Both the position numbers and the translations under genes were made by a program. Of a stretch of 35,716 nt of DNA, positions 1-6,564 are shown piece after piece; position 1 is the stretch's first letter; every line of letters begins with the position of its first letter. The notes beneath the pieces were generated by a model. It saw only the letters and a program-made list of their open reading frames with translations, made no database searches and was not told where the DNA came from. The DNA is from Burkholderiales bacterium. GTDB taxonomy: Bacteria > Pseudomonadota > Gammaproteobacteria > Burkholderiales > SG8-41. The stretch lies in contig JAIENU010000231.1 of assembly GCA_019751125.1 (NCBI GenBank), forward strand, positions 1-35,716, given 5' to 3'.

Positions 1-326
1 GCTACCGCATGGAGGCACTGCTTGAGCAGCGCATGCAACAGGTCGAGGGCGCAGTGCGTTCGGGCAACCGCCGCGAGCTGCTGCAGAACATGACGCTGCG
101 TGGTGCGGCACTGTCGTTCTCCACGCAGATCACGTTGCCGGGCACCGGCTACGCACGGCTGTCATTCAACGGCCGGGTGCAGGGCGACGAAATCGAGGGC
201 ACCCTCGAGGCGCAGATTCCGAAGCCGGACCAGGAAAACGAAAGCGAGACCGTGCGCCGGCCATGGCGCGCGCGGCGGGTTGCGGGCACGGGCTTCTTCG
301 CGCCGACCGGCATCAATATCAACTGA
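1..326 (+). CDS. C-terminal part of an unidentified protein (possibly a methyltransferase tail)
   Basis: The reading frame is open at the left edge, so only the last 108 or so codons are present; the first internal ATG is at 9. The visible part has a predicted helix, then a beta-rich stretch of the form LRGAALSFSTQI, then GxVQGDEIEGT, ending in a WRARRV segment. This strand pattern (a computed property followed by 'G.V.GD.I.G' and 'W.A.R') resembles the small beta extension at the end of some class I SAM-dependent methyltransferases of betaproteobacteria. No SAM-binding motif is in view, so the function is only a guess. The gene converges on the VTT-rhodanese gene; the 86 bases between them hold only a short 6-bp GC hairpin at 334-348 with no U-tract. 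Confidence 0.6.
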   Translation, partial: YRMEALLEQRMQQVEGAVRSGNRRELLQNMTLRGAALSFSTQITLPGTGYARLSFNGRVQGDEIEGTLEAQIPKPDQENESETVRRPWRARRVAGTGFFAPTGININ

Positions 327-412
327 GGCACTGGCTCGCGAAGCGAGCGGAACACCGCCGGTGCCCCAGCCACTGACGATCCCGGGCACAACCCATCCGG
401 CGAGCTGATGGC

Positions 413-1360
413 CTACCCGCCCTGGAACACGAAATGTTCCACCGCGGCGCCGTGCGCGACCCAGGCGTCCAGCCCGCCTTCCAGGGGCCGCACGCGGCGA
501 AAGCCGCGGTCAATCAGCAGGCGGGCGACACGCGCCGCGCTGGCTTCATTCGGTCAACTGCAATAAACCACCACGTCTCGGTCCGGCGGTATCCCGGGCA
601 GTGCTGACGCGACATCCTCGATGTTGACGGCGATGGCGCCGGGGATGCGCCGTGTATCCAGTCGACGCACCGCGTCGGAACGAACATCGATAATCACCGG
701 CGGTTGCGTGCCGTGCATCATGTCGATCAGTTCCGGCACACCGACACGCACGCTGCGCAGCATGCGCAGGAACAGGTAGCGCTGCGTCAGTTTGATCGCG
801 GCATAGGCGAGAAACAGCGCCAGCAGCAGCAGCAAGGCACCGGTGCCAAGATGGGAAAGCCAGTTGAGCGCGCGTCCGACTTCAGCCCTGAACACGGCCC
901 CCAGCGCCACGGGCAGTGCCACCCACAACACTGCACCGGCGGTGCTGAACAGCAGAAACTGCGGCAGCGGCAGGCGCATCGCGCCCGCCAGCGGCGGCGC
1001 CACTGTGGCAAAGCCCGGGATGTATTTGACTACCAGCAGTGACGGCGCGCCCCAGCGCGCAAAAATCGACTCGGTCTGCTTGACGCAGGAGTCCGGCTCG
1101 ATCGCCACACGGCACAGTGTGCGCAATACGCGGTGACCGTAGCGGCGACCCGCCAGGTACCAGGGTGTGTCTCCGAGCAGCGCGGCAGCGGTGGCCGTCA
1201 ACACCAGCGCGGCGTAGCCGAACTCGCCCTGCGCGGCAAAAGCGCCGCCGATCACCAGCACAGGTACCGCGGGCAGCGGCAAGCCCGCCTGGGTCAGCAG
1301 CACATTGATAAACACCACCAGCAGTCCATGCTGGGTCAACAGGTCAATCAGGTTCTGCAC
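413..1360 (-). CDS. VTT (DedA) membrane domain fused to rhodanese, probable selenoprotein with in-frame UGA
   Basis: Residues 1 to about 200 form a VTT/DedA-type membrane domain (QAGLPLPAVPVLVIGGAFAAQG near the start, then several hydrophobic segments). Residues about 205-315 form a cytoplasmic rhodanese domain (VIIDVRS, then RIPGAIAVNIED). A conventional call stops at the TGA at 554-556, giving 268 residues ending VVVYCS in the middle of the active loop. Past the TGA the same frame continues for 46 codons (PNEASAARVARLL, then GFRRVRPLEGGLDAW) to a TAG at 413-415, which is the normal rhodanese C-terminus. From memory, relatives have Cys at this place, two residues after the catalytic Cys267. 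I read codon 269 as selenocysteine, giving 315 residues. A recent nonsense mutation is the alternative. The start is GTG at 1360 with AAAGAGG five bases upstream. The gene lies 29 bases after the YgiD-type gene and is probably the last gene of that operon. Confidence 0.75.
518..542 (-). promoter_or_regulatory. candidate SECIS hairpin of the rhodanese gene
   Basis: On the minus strand, 11 bases after the TGA, lies a hairpin with three helical blocks of 3, 2 and 4 base pairs separated by single-base bulges. The apical stem is GGCG/CGCC (533-536 with 524-527) around a five-base loop CGUGU (528-532). The loop starts 22 bases after the UGA and has G as its second base followed by U, which fits the loose bacterial SECIS pattern. 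Hairpins of this quality are common in GC-rich DNA, so this alone is weak support. Confidence 0.45.
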
Positions 1361-1389
1361 GAAGCCTCTTTCCCGACGGGTTTAACCGC

Positions 1390-2184
1390 TTATTGAAACA
1401 GATAGGCATCCATGCCGATCACGCCATAAGTGTAGCCTGCATGCACCCGCCGCGGCGTGACGCCGGGTGCTGCAGCGCCGACGGCGACAAACAGCGGCAG
1501 CAGATGTTCCTCGCTGGGGTGGTTGCGCGCGGCGTCCGGTGCCAGCCGGCGGTATTCGAGCAGGGCTTCAAGGTCCCCCGCGAGCAGGCGGTCATGCAGC
1601 CAGTCATTGAATCCGCTGACCCAGCCCGGCGCTGCGCTGTCATAACGGTGGCGGCCGAATTCGCCGAGGTTGTGGGTGACGCTGCCCGAGGCCAGGACCA
1701 GCACGCCTTCTTCGCGCAGCGGCCGCAGCGCCTCGCCCAGCCGCCAGTGATGCGCCGGCCCGCCGCTGGTCTGCACCGAAATCTGCGTCACCGGAATGCC
1801 GGCATCCGGAAACATCAGTGACAACGGCACCCAGGCCCCGTGGTCGAGGCCGCGTTGCGCCTCCTGCACAGCCATGCCCGCCGCCGCCAGCAGTTGACCG
1901 GTACGGTGCGCCAGCGCCGGTGCGCCCGGCGCCGGATAACGCATTTCGTAGAGGGCCTGCGGAAAGCCGTGAAAATCGTGGATGGTTTCCGGATGCGGCG
2001 CGGCACTGACCGCAGGCGTCGCGGTTTCCCAGTGCGCGGAGACCACGAGTATCGAACGGGGTCGCTGCAGCGACCCGCCGAGCGCCGCCAGCGCATCCCG
2101 CGCCGGCCCCGGCTCCAGGGCCAGGGTTGGCGCGCCATGAGACACAAACACGACGGGCTGGCGATCCGGGTGCATCGTCATCAT
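1390..2184 (-). CDS. DODA-type extradiol ring-opening dioxygenase (YgiD/LigB family)
   Basis: The 264-residue product matches class III extradiol dioxygenases related to plant DOPA 4,5-dioxygenase and E. coli YgiD, which cleave catechol-type rings with a divalent metal. Likely metal or catalytic histidines are visible in VFVSHGAP near the N-terminus, VVSAHWE, SGSVTHNLGEF and HPSEEHLLPL. The length is normal. I chose the ATG at 2184 because it forms an ATGA overlap with the stop codon of the upstream EamA gene, indicating translational coupling; an ATG at 2193 is also possible. The natural substrate cannot be told from sequence. The neighbouring OYE reductase, pirin and DoxX suggest a role in handling quinones, catechols or other electrophiles. 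Confidence 0.9.
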   Translation of the reverse strand: MMTMHPDRQPVVFVSHGAPTLALEPGPARDALAALGGSLQRPRSILVVSAHWETATPAVSAAPHPETIHDFHGFPQALYEMRYPAPGAPALAHRTGQLLAAAGMAVQEAQRGLDHGAWVPLSLMFPDAGIPVTQISVQTSGGPAHHWRLGEALRPLREEGVLVLASGSVTHNLGEFGRHRYDSAAPGWVSGFNDWLHDRLLAGDLEALLEYRRLAPDAARNHPSEEHLLPLFVAVGAAAPGVTPRRVHAGYTYGVIGMDAYLFQ

Positions 2185-3158
2185 GCTGTACATCCGCTGC
2201 GGTGCTGCACGACCGGGTGCGCAGGCCGGGGCCTCCCGTCAGCCTGGGGCGAACGATGATTGGCCAGCATTACCCCGGCCAGGACCACAATCACGGCGAT
2301 GAAGGTGGAAAGCGGATAACGTTCGCCAAACACCAGCGCACCCAACAACAACGAGGCTACCGTGATCACGTAACCGATCTGGCCCACAACCACGGCCCCG
2401 CCGCGCTTCTGCAGTTCAAAGGCCCCCAGATAAAACATGGCAGTCAACGCTCCCGCTCCGAGCAGCGGCAGGTCCCTCGCGCCGGTCAGGCTTCGCGGCA
2501 GCTCGAACTCGCCAAGCGCGACCGCCACAGGCACCAGCACCAGGGCCTGGACTGCCAGCAGCAGGCTGGCCGCCGCGAGCGGTTTCAGTCCCGCAGGCCA
2601 GGCCAGGGAACGGAACACATTGCCGCCGGCGAGCAACAGCGGCGCAAGCACCGCCGCCAACGCCCAAGGCAGGGCTTCGGGCTCCGGCAAGGCACCACGG
2701 GGCAGCAGGATCACCATCACCCCGGCAAGCCCGAGTAGCACCCCTGCAGCACGCAGGGGCTGAAACCGTTCGGCGCTGAACAGCGTGGCAATGGCATAGG
2801 TCAGTGCCGGTGACAGGGCCGTGATCACGCCCACCAGACCGGCAGGCACATGCTTCAACGCGGCAAAAGTAACCAGATTGGGACCTGTAATGCCCAGCAC
2901 ACCCGCGATTGCCGTGTAGCGCAGGTTGCCGAACGTCCATGACGGCAATTCACCGCGCAGGGCTGCAACACCCCCGATCACGATCGATGCGAACAGCAGT
3001 TGCCAGGTCAGAAGGCCGAGGGGGGATATGCCATGCCCGCCAGCCACTTTGGCAAAGGCATACATCCCGGCAATCAGTGTGCCGTTGAGGAGCAGCAGGC
3101 CATGTACGAATCCGCCCGCAGCGTTGGCACTCCAGGCGGCTCGCAACCATGAGGACAT
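2181..3158 (-). CDS. EamA/DMT-family inner-membrane transporter
   Basis: The 325-residue protein has about ten hydrophobic segments arranged as two EamA repeats, typical of drug/metabolite transporters (RhaT/YdcZ/PecM type). Conserved-looking elements include PAGLVGVITALSPALTYAIA in the first repeat and GQIGYVITVASLLLGALVFGE in the second. The C-terminal tail after the last membrane segment is polar and proline/arginine rich. It starts 12 bases after the DoxX gene, with GAGGGG about nine bases before the ATG, and overlaps the dioxygenase gene by four bases, so it is part of the same transcript. The family exports or imports small metabolites; the substrate here is unknown. Confidence 0.88.
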   Translation of the reverse strand: MSSWLRAAWSANAAGGFVHGLLLLNGTLIAGMYAFAKVAGGHGISPLGLLTWQLLFASIVIGGVAALRGELPSWTFGNLRYTAIAGVLGITGPNLVTFAALKHVPAGLVGVITALSPALTYAIATLFSAERFQPLRAAGVLLGLAGVMVILLPRGALPEPEALPWALAAVLAPLLLAGGNVFRSLAWPAGLKPLAAASLLLAVQALVLVPVAVALGEFELPRSLTGARDLPLLGAGALTAMFYLGAFELQKRGGAVVVGQIGYVITVASLLLGALVFGERYPLSTFIAVIVVLAGVMLANHRSPQADGRPRPAHPVVQHRSGCTA

Positions 3159-3170
3159 AACCGCTGCCCC

Positions 3171-3590
3171 TCAGCTCGTCCGCTGCTGTGCGGCGAGGCG
3201 CCGGGCGGACATCGCCCATGCACCGTCACCCAGCAGGAACTGCACCAGCGCGGCAACGGCGAGAAAAACCGGATACTCCCAGCCACCGCCCTGGGCGCTG
3301 AAGACCCAGCCGTTGGGCCAGTGCACCCAGGCAGCACCGAGCAGCAACGGCACGCTGCCCAGCGCCAGCCAGCGTGTCGCAAATCCTGCAATCAGCAGTA
3401 CGCCGCCAGCGATCTCGGCGATGATGGTCGCATACGCCAGCACTGCCGGCAGCCCGACCGATTCAAAAAACTGGACGGTGCCGGGTATCGTGAACACCAG
3501 CACCTTGAGCAGCCCGTGGGCCAGGAACATCACGCCGAGTGCAATCCTCAGCAGCAGCGCCGCATAGGGCGCGGTATGGGTCTGAATCAT
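3171..3590 (-). CDS. DoxX family membrane protein
   Basis: A 139-residue, four-helix membrane protein of the DoxX type. Family-typical segments are LLLRIALGVMFLAHGLLKV at the N-terminus, AEIAGGVLLIAGFATRWLALG in the middle and WEYPVFLAVAALVQFLLGDGAWA at the end. DoxX proteins are quinone-linked or redox-stress membrane subunits of poorly defined role, often found next to pirin and OYE genes. The ATG at 3590 is preferred over the upstream one at 3596 because AAGGGG ends six bases before it, whereas it directly abuts the upstream ATG. It sits between the OYE gene (73 bases upstream) and the EamA gene. Confidence 0.9.
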   Translation of the reverse strand: MIQTHTAPYAALLLRIALGVMFLAHGLLKVLVFTIPGTVQFFESVGLPAVLAYATIIAEIAGGVLLIAGFATRWLALGSVPLLLGAAWVHWPNGWVFSAQGGGWEYPVFLAVAALVQFLLGDGAWAMSARRLAAQQRTS

Positions 3591-3663
3591 GACCATCCCC
3601 TTCTTTTGAAATAATCAATGCGGGCCGGCACGAAACCACCGTGCCGGCACCGCTGTCGGCTTC

Positions 3664-4737
3664 TCAGGCGGCCGCAGCCTCCAGCACCGGATAATCGATA
3701 TAACCCTTGGCCCCCGGCGTGTAGAAGGTCGAAGAATCGGCGGCATTAAGAGGCGCACCGGCCAGGAAACGCTGAGGCAGGTCGGGGTTGGACACGAACA
3801 GGGTCCCGAACACCGCCGCATCGGCTTTGCCGGAGGCAACCAGCTGGGTTGCCTTGTCCTGATCCAGACCTGCACCTGCCAGGTAGGTGCCCTTGAACAG
3901 CGGCTTGAGCAGCGCGTGATAATCGGTGCTCTTGCCGTAGGGCGTCACATGCAGATACGCGAGACCCTTGTTGCCGATCAGCTGCACCAGCGTGGCATAG
4001 GTTTCCGCCGGGTTGGCGTCACTGATGTCGTTGAAAGCCATCTCGGGCGAGATCTTGATGCCTACGCGGTCGGCGCCGGCCACTGCGATCATCGCGTCCA
4101 GGGCCTCCACCGTAAATCGGGCACGGTTTTCGGCACTGCCGCCGTATTCGTCATCACGACGATTGCTGCCGCCGGACAGGAATTGCATCGGCAGATATCC
4201 CGAGGCCGCATGAAATTCGACACCGTCGAAACCGGCGGCCAGCGCCCTGCGGGTCGCCTCGGCATATTCACCAACAACGGCCCGGATCTCCGCCTTCTCC
4301 AGCGCGCGCGGCGTCACATGGGGTTTCATGCCTTCGTCGGTATAGGTCGCCCCCTCCGGCTTCACCGCCGACGGTGCAACGGGCAGCGCCTGCCCGGGCA
4401 GCAGTGACGGATCGGAAATGCGGCCGGCGTGCATGATCTGGGCAAAAATCAGCCCGCCCCGGGCGTGTACCGCCGCAGTCACTTTTTTCCAGGCCTCGAC
4501 CTGGGCATCGGTGTGCAGGCCGGGGGTGCGCACATAGCCTTTGCCCATGGCGGAGGGATAAATGCCCTCGCTGATGATCAGACCTGCAGAGGCACGCTGG
4601 GCGTAATACTCGGCCACCAGCGGGCCCGGCACGCCTTCGTTGTCGGCGCGGGAGCGCGTCATCGGTGCCATCACCAGGCGATTGCGCAGTTCATAACGGC
4701 CGGCACGTACGGTGTCGAACAAGGTTTTCGATGTCAT
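3664..4737 (-). CDS. Old-yellow-enzyme family alkene reductase (NemA-like)
   Basis: An FMN-dependent NAD(P)H oxidoreductase of 357 residues with the TIM-barrel motifs of the OYE family: LRNRLVMAPMTRSRA at the N-terminus, GLIISEG, FAQIMHAGRISDP, GFDGVEFHAASGYLPMQFL, and DEYGGSAENRARF. These enzymes reduce activated C=C bonds, quinones and nitro compounds. The substrate-binding pair is His-x-x-Ser (HAAS) rather than the His-x-x-Asn or His-x-x-His of classical members, but the catalytic Tyr after it is present. The ATG at 4737 is chosen because AAAGGA lies about eight bases upstream; a longer frame from 4779 would overlap the pirin gene. It follows the pirin gene by 38 bases. Confidence 0.93.
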   Translation of the reverse strand: MTSKTLFDTVRAGRYELRNRLVMAPMTRSRADNEGVPGPLVAEYYAQRASAGLIISEGIYPSAMGKGYVRTPGLHTDAQVEAWKKVTAAVHARGGLIFAQIMHAGRISDPSLLPGQALPVAPSAVKPEGATYTDEGMKPHVTPRALEKAEIRAVVGEYAEATRRALAAGFDGVEFHAASGYLPMQFLSGGSNRRDDEYGGSAENRARFTVEALDAMIAVAGADRVGIKISPEMAFNDISDANPAETYATLVQLIGNKGLAYLHVTPYGKSTDYHALLKPLFKGTYLAGAGLDQDKATQLVASGKADAAVFGTLFVSNPDLPQRFLAGAPLNAADSSTFYTPGAKGYIDYPVLEAAAA

Positions 4738-4775
4738 GTTGTCTATCCTTTTCTGACGATTGATTTGAGGTGTAA

Positions 4776-5471
4776 TCAAGGCAGGTCAAACACCAGCACC
4801 TCGGCGGCCTTGCCGCCTTCGATGCTGATGCTGCCTGCCGCCGTTTTCAGTGCATCCCCGGCACGCAGCCGCTGGCCGTTGACGGTGACACTGCCGCGCG
4901 CGACATGCACATAACCGCGCCGGCTCGCCGCGATGGTCAGCTGGGCCGATTCGTCGCCATCAAACAACCCGGCATGCACCGATGCGTCCTGGTTCATGCT
5001 CACCGAACCGTCACGGCCATCCGGCGAGGCGATCAGGCGCAGCCGGCCGCGTTTTTCTTCTGCCGTGAAATGCTTCTGCTCATACGAGGGCTTGATGCCG
5101 GTGAACTTCGGCTCGATCCAGATCTGCAGGAAGTGCGTGGTTCCGGTCTTGCTGTGGTTGAACTCGGAGTGGCGCACGCCGGTGCCGGCGCTCATGCGCT
5201 GCACATCGCCGGGCACCATGGTCGAACCGTTGCCCATCGAATCCTCGTGCGCCAGCGCGCCGTCGAGCACGTAGCTGATGATCTCCATGTCGCGGTGGCC
5301 GTGGGTACCGAAGCCGGCGCCAGCCTGCACGCGATCCTCGTTGATCACCCGCAGCGGGCCGTAGCCCATGTGCTCGGGATCGTAGTAATCGGCGAAGGAA
5401 AAACTGTGATAGGAATCGAGCCAGCCGTGATTGGCATGGCCGCGGTCTTCACTTTTGCGCAGTGTCAGCAT
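4776..5471 (-). CDS. pirin family bicupin (YhhW-like)
   Basis: A 231-residue pirin with two cupin halves. The N-terminal cupin carries the metal-binding set GTHGHRDMEII and GVRHSEFNHS (two histidines, a third histidine and a glutamate). The N-terminal box SFSFADYYDPEHMGYGPLRVIN is classical for YhhW/YhaK-type pirins, some of which show quercetin 2,3-dioxygenase activity in vitro. It is the first gene of the minus-strand run 5471 to 413 and is transcribed divergently from the LysR gene across a 175-base AT-rich spacer. Its true substrate is unknown; the context favours redox or electrophile sensing or detoxification. Confidence 0.93.
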   Translation of the reverse strand: MLTLRKSEDRGHANHGWLDSYHSFSFADYYDPEHMGYGPLRVINEDRVQAGAGFGTHGHRDMEIISYVLDGALAHEDSMGNGSTMVPGDVQRMSAGTGVRHSEFNHSKTGTTHFLQIWIEPKFTGIKPSYEQKHFTAEEKRGRLRLIASPDGRDGSVSMNQDASVHAGLFDGDESAQLTIAASRRGYVHVARGSVTVNGQRLRAGDALKTAAGSISIEGGKAAEVLVFDLP

Positions 5472-5587
5472 GATGCAGTCTCCTTTCGTTGAGGGTTGCG
5501 TGTTGCTGTGAGACGCATCCTAGGGAGGCTGCGGCGCACAAGAAAGCGAAAAGAACTGACACAGTCAGTCAGAATAACTGAATATTA

Positions 5588-5628
5588 TTTTTCAATAAAA
5601 ACAATAACTTATAAAAATTATTGAAAAA
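5588..5628. promoter_or_regulatory. perfect 11-bp inverted repeat in the LysR/pirin divergent spacer
   Basis: TTTTTCAATAA at 5588-5598 is repeated in inverted form as TTATTGAAAAA at 5618-5628, with 19 bases between. The spacer 5472-5646 is far more AT-rich than the flanking genes and must hold both divergent promoters. A second imperfect palindrome (AATAA...TTATT) lies inside. This is the natural place for a LysR operator, although the arms are longer than a simple T-N11-A box. Its left part overlaps one copy of the recurring AT-rich motif listed separately. Confidence 0.5.
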
Positions 5629-5646
5629 CAAGGCAGAATTACGAAC

Positions 5647-6564
5647 ATGACCATGCGCCTGTCCCTCGATGCCCTGCTGGTACTCGACGCCATCGACCGC
5701 AAGGGCAGCTTCGCCGCCGCCGCACACGAGCTGCATCGCGTGCCATCGGCAGTGACTTATACCGTGCAGAAACTCGAGGAAGACCTCGACGTGCTGCTGT
5801 TCGACCGCCGCGGCCATCGCGCCAAACTCACCACCGCCGGCCTCGAGCTGCTCAACGAAGGCCGCCACCTGCTGCGCGCCGCGGGCGAACTTGAAGCGCG
5901 AGTGAAGCGGGTAGCCACCGGCTGGGAAGCGGAACTGCGCATCGCCTACGATGGCCTGATCCCGTTGGCAGCGATGCTCAAGCTGGCAGCGGACTTCTAC
6001 ACAATCAACAGCGACACAAGGCTGCGTTTTTCCAGTGAAGTGCTCGGTGGCTGCTGGGATGCCCTGGCGTCAGGCCGCGCCGACCTCGCCATTGGCGCTT
6101 CCGGCGAAGGCCCGGCCGGTGGCGGCTACCAGACCCGGCCGCTGGGCGAAATCGATTGGGTGTTCGCGGTGGCACCGGTGCATCCGCTGGCCAAAGCGCG
6201 CGAACCGCTGAGACGCGAGGACATCCTTGCCCACCGTGCAGTGGTGGTCGCCGACAGCTCCCGTAACCTGCCGCCGCGCACCACGGGCCTGCTCTCAGGC
6301 CAGGACACGCTGACCATTGCCAATGCCGACGCCAAGCTGCGCGCGCAGGCGATGGGACTCGGCGTGGGCTACCTGCCGCAGTGTCTTGCAGAAGCTGCCG
6401 CAGCGCGCGGCGAGCTGGTGATCAAGCGCACGGAAGAAGCCAAGGTCAGCCAGATGCTGTATCTGGCCTGGCGTACCGCATACCGCGGCAAGGCGCTGAA
6501 GTGGTTTGTTGATCAGGTGTATCAGCCGGGCTGGCTGGATCGCGCACTGGAGAGTGCGGGCTAA
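5647..6564 (+). CDS. LysR-family transcriptional regulator
   Basis: A 305-residue LysR regulator with an N-terminal winged helix-turn-helix (residues about 5-65: LDALLVLDAIDRKGSFAAAA, then HRVPSAVTYTVQKLEEDL, LFDRRGHRAKLTTAG) and a C-terminal periplasmic-binding-like effector domain (residues about 90-295). It diverges from the pirin-led operon, so the usual LysR arrangement predicts that it controls that operon and itself. The ATG at 5647 is used; a second ATG at 5653 is possible, and neither has a strong Shine-Dalgarno. The effector is unknown, but given the OYE and pirin genes an electrophile or quinone is likely. Confidence 0.93.
   Translation: MTMRLSLDALLVLDAIDRKGSFAAAAHELHRVPSAVTYTVQKLEEDLDVLLFDRRGHRAKLTTAGLELLNEGRHLLRAAGELEARVKRVATGWEAELRIAYDGLIPLAAMLKLAADFYTINSDTRLRFSSEVLGGCWDALASGRADLAIGASGEGPAGGGYQTRPLGEIDWVFAVAPVHPLAKAREPLRREDILAHRAVVVADSSRNLPPRTTGLLSGQDTLTIANADAKLRAQAMGLGVGYLPQCLAEAAAARGELVIKRTEEAKVSQMLYLAWRTAYRGKALKWFVDQVYQPGWLDRALESAG

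Noticed and set aside
334..348. Hairpin GCTCGC-GAA-GCGAGC between the first two genes as a terminator
   Set aside because: The stem is only six base pairs and no U-tract follows on either strand.
413..1360. Frameshift as the reason for the early stop in the rhodanese domain
   Set aside because: The rhodanese C-terminus continues in the same frame directly after the TGA; no shift is needed.
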